Part shown: piece by piece, positions 1-7,713 of the stretch
Numbering within the stretch: position 1 is the first letter of the stretch
Layout: each line of letters starts with the position of its first letter
NCBI GenBank assembly: GCA_046757205.1
Contig: JBHHXR010000106.1
Span: 1 to 11,641 of the forward strand
Length of the DNA: 11,641 nt
DNA from: JBHHXR01 sp046757205
Lineage (GTDB): Bacteria; Pseudomonadota; Alphaproteobacteria; Rhodobacterales; Rhodobacteraceae
Reading direction: 5' to 3'
Position numbers and translations under genes: made by a program
Notes under the pieces: model-generated
The model's input: only the letters and a program-made list of their open reading frames with translations
The model's database searches: none
What the model was told of the DNA's origin: nothing

Positions 1-1869
1 GGCGCCGGTACCGGCAACCAGCGCTTCGCACCGCTCAACAGCTGGCCCGACAACGTGAACCTCGACAAGGCGCGCCGGCTCTTGTGGCCGGTCAAGCAAA
101 AATACGGCAACCGGATTTCGTGGGCCGACCTTTTGATCCTTGCCGGCAACTGTGCGATCGAGTCGATGGGCGGCAAGACCTTCGGATTCGGCGGCGGGCG
201 CGAAGACATCTGGGCACCGGAAGAGGATATCTACTGGGGGGTCGAGGCCGAATGGCTCGGCGACGAGCGCTATTCCGGAGACCGGAACCTCGAAAACCCG
301 CTTGCCGCCGTTCAGATGGGACTGATCTATGTGAACCCCGAAGGGCCGAACGGACAGCCGAGCGCAGTGGCTGCAGGGCGCGACATTCGCGAGACGTTCG
401 CGCGCATGGCGATGAACGACGAGGAAACCGTCGCTCTGGTTGCCGGCGGGCACACATTCGGGAAATGCCACGGCGCCGGCGACGCGTCGCTCGTCGGTCC
501 CGAACCGGAAGGCGCAAGCATCGAAGACCAGGGTCTCGGCTGGAAAAGCAGCTACGGCAGCGGACACGGCGGCGATACGATCAGCAGCGGCATCGAGGGC
601 GCATGGACTCCCAATCCGACCAAGTGGGACAACGGCTATTTCGACATTCTGTTCGGGTACGACTGGGATTTGGTCAAAAGCCCGGCCGGTGCATGGCAAT
701 GGGTCCCGGTCAATGTCGCGGACAAGGACCTCGCGCCGGCGGCGGACGATCCTTCCAGGCGCGTCTCGACCATGATGACCACAGCCGACATGGCGATGCG
801 CATGGACCCGATCTATGGCCCGATTTCGAAGCGGTTTCACGAAAACCCGGAAGATTTCGCAGACGCTTTCGCCCGGGCATGGTTCAAGCTGACGCACCGC
901 GATATGGGCCCACGCTCGCGCTACCTCGGAGCGGAGGTGCCCGCAGAGGAACTGATCTGGCAGGATCCGGTGCCGGCGGTCGACCACGACCTGATCGACG
1001 GGGCGGATATTGCTGATCTCAAGGCCAGGATACTCGCGTCGGGACTGTCCATATCCGAACTGGTCTCGACTGCGTGGGCATCCGCATCGACGTTCCGCGG
1101 CTCCGACAAACGCGGCGGCGCAAACGGGGCACGCATCCGCCTTGCGCCGCAGAAAGACTGGGAGGCCAACGAGCCTGCCCGGTTGGCCGATGTGCTCGAA
1201 ACCCTTGAAGGGATCCAAAAGGCTTTCAACGACGCGCAGACCGGCAGCAAGGCGGTTTCGCTCGCCGATCTGATCGTCCTCGGCGGTTGCGCCGCCGTCG
1301 AGCAGGCCGCAAGCAACGCCGGTCATGATATCGAGGTTCCCTTCAGCCCCGGCCGCACTGACGCGTCGCAGGAGCAAACCGATGTCGACTCGTTCGCGGT
1401 GCTTGAGCCGCGCGCCGACGGGTTCCGCAACTACCTCAGGACCAATTACACCGTGCCACCGGAGGAATTGCTGATCGACAAGGCGCAGCTCCTGACGCTG
1501 ACCGCGCCGGAGATGACGGTCCTCGTCGGCGGCATGCGCGTGCTGAATGCTAACCACGGACAGTCCCAACACGGCGTCCTCACGACCCGGCCCGAGACCC
1601 TCACCACCGACTTCTTCGTGAATCTGCTTGATATGGGCACCGAGTGGAAGGCCGTTTCGGGAGAGCAGAATCTGTTCGAGGGATGTGATCGCAAGAGCGG
1701 CAAGGTCAAGTGGACCGGCACCCGCTTCGACCTCGTTTTCGGTTCGAACTCGCAATTGCGGGCTTTGGCTGAGGTCTATGGTCAGGACGACGCACAGCAG
1801 AAATTCGTTGCGGACTTCGTCGCCGCCTGGACCAAGGTGATGAACGCGGACCGCTTTGATCTGCGGTGA
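1..1869 (+). CDS. katG: Catalase-peroxidase KatG, 5' end missing
   Basis: Bifunctional haem enzyme that breaks down hydrogen peroxide (catalase) and oxidises small donors (peroxidase). The frame is open from base 1 to the TGA at 1867-1869, giving 622 visible residues. Aligned from memory with M. tuberculosis KatG, about 119 residues are missing, including the distal Arg-Trp-His pocket. Visible residue numbers: Tyr110 (in YVNPEGPNG, equals Tyr229) and Met136 (equals Met255) are two members of the Met-Tyr-Trp adduct needed for catalase activity. His151 in GGHTFGKCHGA (equals His270) is the proximal haem ligand, with Trp202 and Asp263 completing its triad. Ser196 equals Ser315. The second, haem-free peroxidase-like domain follows and is complete, with the motifs RGSDKRGGANGARIR and PGRTDASQEQTDV. 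A GTG at 55 is open but lies inside the conserved domain, so it is not the real start. Every visible catalytic position is intact, so the enzyme is probably functional. Confidence 0.97.
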   Translation, partial: GAGTGNQRFAPLNSWPDNVNLDKARRLLWPVKQKYGNRISWADLLILAGNCAIESMGGKTFGFGGGREDIWAPEEDIYWGVEAEWLGDERYSGDRNLENPLAAVQMGLIYVNPEGPNGQPSAVAAGRDIRETFARMAMNDEETVALVAGGHTFGKCHGAGDASLVGPEPEGASIEDQGLGWKSSYGSGHGGDTISSGIEGAWTPNPTKWDNGYFDILFGYDWDLVKSPAGAWQWVPVNVADKDLAPAADDPSRRVSTMMTTADMAMRMDPIYGPISKRFHENPEDFADAFARAWFKLTHRDMGPRSRYLGAEVPAEELIWQDPVPAVDHDLIDGADIADLKARILASGLSISELVSTAWASASTFRGSDKRGGANGARIRLAPQKDWEANEPARLADVLETLEGIQKAFNDAQTGSKAVSLADLIVLGGCAAVEQAASNAGHDIEVPFSPGRTDASQEQTDVDSFAVLEPRADGFRNYLRTNYTVPPEELLIDKAQLLTLTAPEMTVLVGGMRVLNANHGQSQHGVLTTRPETLTTDFFVNLLDMGTEWKAVSGEQNLFEGCDRKSGKVKWTGTRFDLVFGSNSQLRALAEVYGQDDAQQKFVADFVAAWTKVMNADRFDLR

Positions 1870-1906
1870 AGCGGGCAGGCGGAAACCGGCCTGACACTAC
1901 ACGCAC

Positions 1907-1949
1907 AGAAATCACGGTGATGAGACCAACTTCCGCACCGTGATTTTCT
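1907..1949 (+). terminator. Rho-independent terminator of katG
   Basis: An 11-bp perfect inverted repeat (AAATCACGGTG at 1909-1919, CACCGTGATTT at 1936-1946) with a 16-base loop. The descending arm runs into TTTTCT. It lies 37 bases after the katG stop. The loop is long for an intrinsic terminator, but the stem and T-tract fit one, and the position suggests that katG and aidB are separate transcripts. Confidence 0.7.
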
Positions 1950-2092
1950 CCTGCGACAGGTCGTACAGTCCTGCCGGACCAGAAATTATTCCGGCACCTC
2001 GCCCGGCGAATGCACGTCCCGCGTCATTTGCTGCCGTTACCCGCTTTGGTGTAGTCTCGCCTGAGCGCCTGCGTAGGGGCGAGCCGGAACCC

Positions 2093-2097
2093 GGAGG
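2093..2097 (+). promoter_or_regulatory. Ribosome binding site of aidB
   Basis: GGAGG lies 5 bases before the ATG at 2103 and fixes that start. The rest of the katG-aidB gap holds no gene. A weak hairpin (CTCGCC at 2056-2061 with GGCGAG at 2078-2083) lies in the probable leader, and no convincing -35/-10 pair is visible. Confidence 0.75.
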
Positions 2098-2102
2098 CAA
2101 TC

Positions 2103-3743
2103 ATGGCCCCGCTGAACCCGCGAAGCGATCTCGAAACCCACACCGTGGAAAACCAGCCCGAGCCGCGCGGCGACCGCGATCTCTGGGCCGATGACACCAT
2201 CCTGCGCGGCGCGGTGGCGCGGGCCGGTGGCGCTTCGCACGAAAAGACACTCTCGGCCTATGGTGCGCAACTGGGAACCGACGTTGCCCGCGACCGGGGC
2301 CGTCAGGCGAACAGATTTTTCCCCGAGTTGCAGACCTTCGACCGGGGCGGCCAGCGCATCGACGAGGTGACCTTTCACCCCGCCTACCACGACCTGATGG
2401 CGCTTGGCGTCGGCGCCGGCTATCCGGCGATTGCCTGGGACGGCGGACCGGGCGGGCACACCGCGCACGCCGCCATGGTCTACATGCAAAGCCAGGTGGA
2501 ACCGGGTGTCTGCTGCCCGATGACCATGACCTATGCCGCGGTTCCCGCGCTCGCCGCCGCGCCGGCACTGGATGCCGAATGGCGGCCGCGCCTGCTGTCG
2601 CGCCAGTACGACCCGGCAAGCCGCCCGGCAGTGGAAAAGACAGGAGCGACCATTGGCATGGCGATGACCGAGAAACAGGGCGGGTCGGACCTGCGCACCA
2701 ACACCACCCGGGCCGAACCCGACGACGGGGACTTCCGTCTCACCGGCCACAAGTGGTTCTGCTCCGCGCCGATGTCGGACGCCTTCCTGACACTGGCGCG
2801 AACGGCGAACGGGCTCACCTGCTTCCTCGTGCCGCGCTGGACACCGGACGGCGAGCGCAACGCCATCCAGATCATGCGGCTGAAGGACAAGCTCGGCAAC
2901 CGCGCCAACGCCTCGTCGGAGATCGAGTACCACGGCGCCTGGGCGAAACGCGTGGGCGAGGAAGGCCAGGGTATCAAGGTGATACTGGAAATGGTCCACC
3001 ACACGAGGCTCGACACCGCCACCGCGCCGGCGGGGCTGATGCGCGCGGCGATATCCGAGGCGCTGTGGTGGTGCCGGGAACGCACCGCCTTCCAGAAAAA
3101 ACTCATCGACCAGCCGCTGATGGCTGCCGTGCTCGCCGATCTGGGGCTGGAACTGGAAGGCGCGGTGGCGCTGTGCTTCCGCGTGGCGCGCGCTTTCGAC
3201 GAGAGCGCCGGCGACGAGAGCGCCCGGCGCTTCGCCCGTCTCGCCGTTGCGCTGGCGAAGTACGCGGCGAACAAGGCCTGCCCGGGGGTCGTGGTCGAGG
3301 CGATGGAATGTCTTGGCGGCGGCGGCTACGTGGAGGAAAGTCCGATGCCGCTGCTGTTTCGCGAATCGCCGCTCAATTCGATCTGGGAAGGTTCCGGAAA
3401 CGTCATCTGTCTCGATATCCTGCGCACGATAGCCCGCGATCCGGATACGCTGGAAATGGCACGGGCCGAACTGGCGGCGGCCAGGGGGCTCCAAGCCGAT
3501 TTCGACGGCGCTCTGGACGTCTTCAACGAGCGCTGGCTCTCCCTTCCCCCCGAATCCGAGATGCGCTGGTTCAGCGAGTCTTTGGCGACGCTGCTGTCGG
3601 CGGCGCTTCTGTTGCAGGGCGCGGCGTCCGACACGGTTGCCGCCGCCTATTGTTCGACGCGGCTCGGCGCGTCTCGCGGAAAGCGGTTCGGTGCTCTGCC
3701 GGCAGGTTTTGATCCGCCGCCGATCCTGGCGCGCCTGAGCTGA
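2103..3743 (+). CDS. aidB: AidB-like acyl-CoA dehydrogenase (alkylation response)
   Basis: A 546-residue flavoprotein of the acyl-CoA dehydrogenase superfamily, AidB branch; E. coli AidB is 541 residues and very similar along the whole length. Family knowledge: AidB binds FAD and DNA, has weak isovaleryl-CoA dehydrogenase activity, and is induced in the Ada-controlled adaptive response to alkylating agents. Visible motifs: THTVENQPEP at the N-terminus, FHPAYHDLM, the flavin/substrate motif MTEKQGGSD at 188-196 followed by NTTRAE, GHKWFCSAPMSDA, RLKDKLGNRANAS, EAMECLGGGGY and NSIWEGSGN at 425-433, whose Glu429 corresponds to E. coli Glu425. The C-terminal ~105 residues, which in AidB form the helical DNA-binding domain, are present. 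The start is set by GGAGG at 2093. The gene follows katG and faces the nucleotidase-like gene tail to tail. The family call is firm; the physiological role is inferred. Confidence 0.93.
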   Translation: MAPLNPRSDLETHTVENQPEPRGDRDLWADDTILRGAVARAGGASHEKTLSAYGAQLGTDVARDRGRQANRFFPELQTFDRGGQRIDEVTFHPAYHDLMALGVGAGYPAIAWDGGPGGHTAHAAMVYMQSQVEPGVCCPMTMTYAAVPALAAAPALDAEWRPRLLSRQYDPASRPAVEKTGATIGMAMTEKQGGSDLRTNTTRAEPDDGDFRLTGHKWFCSAPMSDAFLTLARTANGLTCFLVPRWTPDGERNAIQIMRLKDKLGNRANASSEIEYHGAWAKRVGEEGQGIKVILEMVHHTRLDTATAPAGLMRAAISEALWWCRERTAFQKKLIDQPLMAAVLADLGLELEGAVALCFRVARAFDESAGDESARRFARLAVALAKYAANKACPGVVVEAMECLGGGGYVEESPMPLLFRESPLNSIWEGSGNVICLDILRTIARDPDTLEMARAELAAARGLQADFDGALDVFNERWLSLPPESEMRWFSESLATLLSAALLLQGAASDTVAAAYCSTRLGASRGKRFGALPAGFDPPPILARLS

Positions 3744-3767
3744 GACCGGCGGCGCCCGCAGCCCCGG

Positions 3768-3800
3768 AAAAATCACCCCGCGACCGAAGACGCGGGGTGA
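3768..3800 (-). terminator. Rho-independent terminator of the 5'-nucleotidase-like gene
   Basis: A perfect 10-bp inverted repeat (TCACCCCGCG at 3773-3782, CGCGGGGTGA at 3791-3800) with an 8-base loop. On the minus strand it is followed by five T (AAAAA at 3768-3772 on the plus strand). It lies 23 bases past the stop at 3824. On the plus strand it lacks a T-tract, so it serves mainly the minus-strand gene, though it may also hinder read-through from aidB. Confidence 0.85.
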
Positions 3801-3823
3801 CATCTGCTCAAAAAGAGCGGAGC

Positions 3824-5344
3824 TTACTGGCCGACGGTCTTGATCCGGCCCTCGATCTTGTTGGTGATCTTGCCGGTCGAGGCGATGTAGTCCATCACGT
3901 CGTTGGCCATAAGGTTGCCGTTACCCTTGTTGATCAATACGCGGCCGCCGCCGAGCGCGCCATAACCGTCACCGCCGCCCAGCATGTAGTCATTGGTCGC
4001 CACCGTGTAGAGCTTGTCCGCGTCAAGCTCCTCGTCGCCGATCATGACCTTGACGATCCGCGAACCGGCCGGGGCCGAGGGATCGAAGACGAACGACATG
4101 CCGGAGACCTGCGGAAACCGTCCGGCGCCCTTCTCGACCTGGCTGACGCCGTTTTCCAGCGCGGCGAGCACCTGCGAGCCCGGCAACTCCGTCACCACGG
4201 TGACGTTGCCGAACGGCAGTTCCGTCAGGATGTCGCGCCGGGTGATGCTGGTGCCCGGATCGTAGGTCCGGTCGGCACGGATGCCGCCGCCGTTGGTGAT
4301 GGTGATGTCGGCGCCCGTGGCTGCCCGCATGGCGTCGGCGATCAGATCCGCCATCGCCGATTCCTGACTGCGCACAACGTTGCGGCGCGAGTCGAGCGGC
4401 ACCTCGGTGACGCCGATTTCCACGTTCAGGCTCTCGTCGAGCTTCTTGTTGAACGCGTCGACCATGGCCTGCGAGTCGGGATCGGGCTCGACCGTTGCGG
4501 AATCGATGAAGCGGAAATTCGGCACCCAGGACACCTTGCGCTTGCCGCGCTTCTCGCCAACCGTCGCGGTGATATCGAGCGGCGAGAAGAACTTGCCGTC
4601 GATCGAGGTTTCCACGTAAGCCGTGATGCCGTCGTAGAAGGTGCCGTAGGAATGGTCGTCACCGGAGATGATGACGTCGAAGGCCCGGCTGGCGATCAGC
4701 GCGCGGTCGTTCGAGTTGTCGGTCTGCACGACGCCGATCACGATATCCGCGCCGTCGCCGCGCGCCGCCTTGGCCGCCGCGACCGCCGTATCAACGGTGG
4801 GCAGGAACTTCAGGTCACCGGTGCTGGAGACCTCCGGCGAGGTGTCCTGCGCCACCGGCACCAGCGCCACTTTTATCCCGTCGAATTCCTTCATCATCGT
4901 GCCGCCGAGACCGGCAACCGGCGAGCCGTCGGCGTTGGTGATGTTGATCGCGGCCCACGGGTATTTCGACGCGGCCATCTTCTCCAGGAAGTTTTCGACG
5001 CCGAAATCGAACTCGTGGTTGCCGGGCACCGCCAGATCGAACGGCACGAGGTTGGTCAGGTCGATCGTGTTCTGACCCAAATCGAAACCGGACAGAAGCG
5101 AAGGCGACAGCATGTCGCCGTCGAACACGTAAATGGTGTTCGGGTTGGCCGCCCTCTCCGCCTTGGCCACGGCGTTCAGCCGGGCAAATCCGCCGCGCCC
5201 CTTGTGGGCGTCGAAGTTGTAAATGTCGCCGATGCCCAAAATGGTTATCTTGACGGACTGTGCGGCGGCCGGCACCGCGGCAAGCGGGCCGAGCGCGACG
5301 GCGCCGAGCACCAGGGCCGCCAGTCTTTTTGCTGCAAAGTTCAT
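3824..5344 (-). CDS. Exported 5'-nucleotidase/UshA-family protein with altered metal site
   Basis: A 506-residue protein with a signal peptide (positive NFAAKR start, hydrophobic stretch to ~27, probable cleavage after PAAA at 25-28), so periplasmic. An N-terminal metallophosphatase domain (~31-300) is followed by a 5'-nucleotidase C-terminal substrate domain (~310-500) with NGGGIRA at 351-357, ILTELPFGN and NDYMLGGGDGYG at 451-462. The family hydrolyses nucleotides or other phosphoesters using two metals. Asp40, Asp77, the GNHEFD motif (109-114) with its catalytic His110-Asp113 pair, and His231 are kept. However, the usual DxH is Asp40-Ile-Tyr42, the THxG segment reads QTDN (207-210), and the GH(S/T)(Q/H) segment reads GDDH (228-231). 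So three of the usual metal-ligand histidines are replaced, and the substrate and catalytic competence are uncertain. The start is supported by AGGAGG at 5355-5360, 10 bases upstream. The gene stands alone, with its own terminator. Confidence 0.9.
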   Translation of the reverse strand: MNFAAKRLAALVLGAVALGPLAAVPAAAQSVKITILGIGDIYNFDAHKGRGGFARLNAVAKAERAANPNTIYVFDGDMLSPSLLSGFDLGQNTIDLTNLVPFDLAVPGNHEFDFGVENFLEKMAASKYPWAAINITNADGSPVAGLGGTMMKEFDGIKVALVPVAQDTSPEVSSTGDLKFLPTVDTAVAAAKAARGDGADIVIGVVQTDNSNDRALIASRAFDVIISGDDHSYGTFYDGITAYVETSIDGKFFSPLDITATVGEKRGKRKVSWVPNFRFIDSATVEPDPDSQAMVDAFNKKLDESLNVEIGVTEVPLDSRRNVVRSQESAMADLIADAMRAATGADITITNGGGIRADRTYDPGTSITRRDILTELPFGNVTVVTELPGSQVLAALENGVSQVEKGAGRFPQVSGMSFVFDPSAPAGSRIVKVMIGDEELDADKLYTVATNDYMLGGGDGYGALGGGRVLINKGNGNLMANDVMDYIASTGKITNKIEGRIKTVGQ

Positions 5345-5354
5345 CTGGGATATT

Positions 5355-5360
5355 CCTCCT
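5355..5360 (-). promoter_or_regulatory. Ribosome binding site of the 5'-nucleotidase-like gene
   Basis: A full AGGAGG on the minus strand, 10 bases before the ATG at 5344. It confirms the start that places the signal peptide at the N-terminus. A small hairpin (CACCCG-TGC-CGGGTG, 5376-5390) lies just upstream in the leader. Confidence 0.75.
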
Positions 5361-5499
5361 TGTTCCTGTTGTTATCACCCGTGCCGGGTGTTCTTACGAC
5401 CGGACCCGCAGGATCTTGTTATTCAAGCGTATTGGCTGCTGCCCCCCCTCCTGACCGCCTCGACCCGTCGTGCTGCCGGTATCAATTCAGAGCGCCGAA

Positions 5500-5529
5500 A
5501 GTATGCGCCATCACTCGACGATTGTTCAA
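5500..5529 (-). promoter_or_regulatory. Candidate sigma-70 promoter for the 5'-nucleotidase-like gene
   Basis: On the minus strand TTGAAC (5524-5529) is followed after 18 bases by CATACT (5500-5505), about 155 bases before the ATG. It is the best -35/-10 pair I found in the 257-bp gap between lpdA and the nucleotidase-like gene. The boxes are only fair matches and the leader would be long, so this is tentative. Confidence 0.3.
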
Positions 5530-5601
5530 GCGCCGTGTTTGGCGGAGTTGCGTCGCGCGCGCCGGTAATCGAGCGGCAAGCCCGCCACCCGGGTTGGCGT
5601 C

Positions 5602-6996
5602 TCAGAAATGGATCGCCCGCCCGTAGGCGTCGAGCACCGATTCGTGCATCATTTCCGACAGTGTCGGGTGCGGGAAGATGGTATGCATCAGGTCTTCCTC
5701 GGTAGTCTCCAACTGCCGGCCGACGACGTAGCCCTGGATCAGTTCCGTCACTTCCGCACCCACCATATGCGCCCCCAGCAATTCGCCGGTCCTGGCGTCG
5801 AAGACGGTCTTGACCATGCCCTCCGGCTCACCCAAGGCAATCGCCTTGCCGTTGGCGATGAACGGGAAGCGCCCCACTCTGACCTCAATTCCCAGCTCTT
5901 TCGCCCTCGCCTCGGTATGGCCGACGGAAGCGACCTGCGGATGGCAGTAGGTGCAGCCGGCGATCGATTCGGGCTTCACCGGATGGACGTGCCTTCCGGA
6001 AATCAGCTCGGCCACCATCACCCCTTCGTGACTTGCCTTGTGCGCCAGCCACGGCGGCCCGGCGATATCGCCGATGGCATAGAGGCCGTCAACGCCGGTG
6101 CGGCAGAACTCGTCGGTCACGACATGCGTGCGGTCGACCTTCACGCCGAGCGCTTCCAGCCCCAGCCCCTCGACATTGCCGACGATGCCAACGGCCGAGA
6201 TCACCGTGTCGAACTGGTGCTTCTCGACCTTTCCGCCGGCCTCGATATGCGCTGTCGCCATGCCCTTGCCCCGGTCGAGCTGTTTGACCATGGCGCTTTC
6301 CATGATCTTCATGCCCTGCTTGACGAACTGCTTCTTGGCGAAAGCCGAGATCTCGGCGTCCTCGACCGGCAACACCCTGTCCAGTACTTCGACAACCGTC
6401 GTTTCGGCGCCCAGCGTGTTGTAAAACGAAGCAAATTCGATGCCGATGGCGCCCGAACCGACGACCAGCAGTTTCTTCGGCATACGCGGCGGCATCAGCG
6501 CGTGTTTGTAGGTCCAGACCAGATCGCCGTCGGCTTCGAGCCCCGGCAACTCGCGGGCGCGGGCGCCAGTGGCCAGGATGATGTTTTTCGCGGCAACGTC
6601 TTCGGTGCCCTTTTCTGACTTGACGCTTATCCTGCCCTTGGCGGGGACAGTCGCCTCGCCCATGATCACAGCCACCTTGTTTTTCTTCAGAAGATGCCCG
6701 ACGCCGCCGGAAAGCTGCCCGGCTACGGCGCGTGAACGCTTGACCACCGCGCCGATATCGTAACCGATGGCATCGGCGGACAGGCCGAAATCCTTCGCTC
6801 GTTCCATCAGATGGAAGACTTCCGCCGAGCGCAGCAGCGCCTTGGTGGGAATGCAGCCCCAGTTCAGGCAGATACCGCCAAGGTGCTCGCGTTCGATGAC
6901 TGCGGTCTTGAGCCCCAGTTGCGCCGCCCTGATGGCTGCGACATACCCCCCCGGTCCCGCGCCGATTACCGCAACGTCAAAATTCTGCGCCGACAT
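5602..6996 (-). CDS. lpdA: Dihydrolipoyl dehydrogenase (E3)
   Basis: A 464-residue flavoprotein disulfide reductase that reoxidises dihydrolipoamide on the E2 subunits of the pyruvate and 2-oxoglutarate dehydrogenase complexes (and on the glycine-cleavage H protein), passing electrons through FAD to NAD+. Visible: the FAD-binding GAGPGG at 12-17; the redox-active disulfide Cys43-Cys48 in GGICLNWGCIPTK; the NAD-binding GSGAIG at 180-185; the second FAD contact YAIGDIAGPPWLAHKA; and the C-terminal dimerisation domain with the catalytic His443/Glu448 pair in HPTLSE. Full family length with all key residues, so expected active. The start is supported by AGGAG at 7003-7007, 6 bases upstream. No E1 or E2 gene flanks it here, although alphaproteobacterial lpdA often sits in a pdh cluster, so which complex it serves cannot be read from context. 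Soluble, cytoplasmic. Confidence 0.96.
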   Translation of the reverse strand: MSAQNFDVAVIGAGPGGYVAAIRAAQLGLKTAVIEREHLGGICLNWGCIPTKALLRSAEVFHLMERAKDFGLSADAIGYDIGAVVKRSRAVAGQLSGGVGHLLKKNKVAVIMGEATVPAKGRISVKSEKGTEDVAAKNIILATGARARELPGLEADGDLVWTYKHALMPPRMPKKLLVVGSGAIGIEFASFYNTLGAETTVVEVLDRVLPVEDAEISAFAKKQFVKQGMKIMESAMVKQLDRGKGMATAHIEAGGKVEKHQFDTVISAVGIVGNVEGLGLEALGVKVDRTHVVTDEFCRTGVDGLYAIGDIAGPPWLAHKASHEGVMVAELISGRHVHPVKPESIAGCTYCHPQVASVGHTEARAKELGIEVRVGRFPFIANGKAIALGEPEGMVKTVFDARTGELLGAHMVGAEVTELIQGYVVGRQLETTEEDLMHTIFPHPTLSEMMHESVLDAYGRAIHF

Positions 6997-7017
6997 TCAG
7001 ATCTCCTACCCAAAATA

Positions 7018-7033
7018 CGTTCAGCGTTGAACG
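7018..7033. promoter_or_regulatory. Palindrome upstream of lpdA, possible operator
   Basis: CGTTCA-GCGT-TGAACG, a 16-bp inverted repeat with 6-bp perfect arms, 22-37 bases before the lpdA ATG and just upstream of its ribosome binding site. It could bind a dimeric regulator or form a small hairpin in the lpdA leader. No regulator is recognised from the motif. Confidence 0.3.
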
Positions 7034-7104
7034 ATCTTCGCGGAGACCCTTATGCTATAATCCGTCGTGAATGAACAGCGCTGTCGGCGCCGGAAATCCG
7101 GTCC

Positions 7105-7692
7105 TCAGACAGCAATCTTATGCTGCCCGGCCGCCTCGATCTGGCGCAGCACGTCGGCGTATCCGCTCTCGGCGAGAAACTTCTGTTCCGCCGGCGTTGA
7201 CGTGCGGCCAAGTGCCCGATTGCGGAACGGGAACCGGCCGAAACGGCGGATGATCTCGCGATGCGCCTTGGCGTGCGGGATGCTGCCGCTTCCGGGCATG
7301 TTCGCCGAGAACAGGCGGACACATTTCTCCTGATCCATCAGCACCTCGGAATGCATCATCGGCATGTAGAAGAACTGGCGGATGTCGCCCTCGACCTTCC
7401 TGTCGTGCCGCAGTTCGACCGCTTTCTTCGACAGCTTCAGCGCCAGCGCATCGGTTGAATACGCTTTCGCGGTGCCGCGGAACATGTTGCGCGGGAACTG
7501 ATCGAGCAGGATGATCAGGCTCAACATGTTGAGGGGTCGGCAGGCCCAGTTGTGGTAGAACTTGTCGCGGGCTTCCTGCCACGCCTTCTCGAACCGCTCC
7601 CGGATTTCATTGTCAAGTGCATCGTCCTGAGCATACCAACGCTCGGGACCTACCTCATTTACCCAAAACTCAAGAACTTGATCGGGTGTCAC
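7105..7692 (-). CDS. DUF924 family protein
   Basis: A 195-residue soluble protein of the DUF924 family (predicted helical, TPR-like fold), whose function I do not know. The hallmarks are visible: VLEFWVNEVGPERWY at 6-20, the strongly conserved LLDQFPRNMFRGT at 62-74, YMPMMHSE at 109-116 followed by DQEKCVRLF, and FGRFPFRNRALGR..TP at 151-167. I chose the GTG at 7692 because GGAGGG (7700-7705) sits 7 bases upstream and the family normally begins right at this point (TPDQVLEFW). An in-frame ATG at 7770 would add 26 residues unlike the family, including part of the repeat-bearing upstream region. The gene lies between the transporter (123 bp upstream) and lpdA (108 bp downstream) on the same strand. 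The gaps and the repeats in front suggest its own promoter. No signal peptide or membrane segment. Confidence 0.9.
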   Translation of the reverse strand: MTPDQVLEFWVNEVGPERWYAQDDALDNEIRERFEKAWQEARDKFYHNWACRPLNMLSLIILLDQFPRNMFRGTAKAYSTDALALKLSKKAVELRHDRKVEGDIRQFFYMPMMHSEVLMDQEKCVRLFSANMPGSGSIPHAKAHREIIRRFGRFPFRNRALGRTSTPAEQKFLAESGYADVLRQIEAAGQHKIAV

Positions 7693-7699
7693 GCTATTA

Positions 7700-7705
7700 C
7701 CCTCC
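7700..7705 (-). promoter_or_regulatory. Ribosome binding site deciding the DUF924 GTG start
   Basis: GGAGGG on the minus strand, 7 bases before GTG at 7692. No comparable site precedes the longer-frame ATG codons at 7770 and 7767, so the GTG is preferred. Confidence 0.75.
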
Positions 7706-7713
7706 GATTCTTT

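Noticed and set aside
2037..3803. Minus-strand open frame of 588 codons opposite aidB
   Set aside because: Arg-rich shadow of a clearly homologous AidB. No ribosome binding site or recognisable motif.
5376..5390. CACCCG-TGC-CGGGTG hairpin as a terminator or riboswitch
   Set aside because: Only 6 bp with a 3-base loop, no T-tract in the minus direction, and no conserved riboswitch core around it.
5582..5598. Inverted repeat CGCCA...TGGCG just past the lpdA stop as a terminator
   Set aside because: Short, mismatched stem without a following T-tract on the minus strand.
3797..5626. Plus-strand open frame of 609 codons opposite the 5'-nucleotidase-like gene
   Set aside because: Mirror frame caused by GC-rich third positions. 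The protein is His/Arg/Val-rich without domain likeness, while the minus strand has a signal peptide, family motifs, a ribosome binding site and a terminator.
5608..6618. Plus-strand open frame of 336 codons opposite lpdA
   Set aside because: Shadow of a full-length dihydrolipoyl dehydrogenase with all catalytic motifs.
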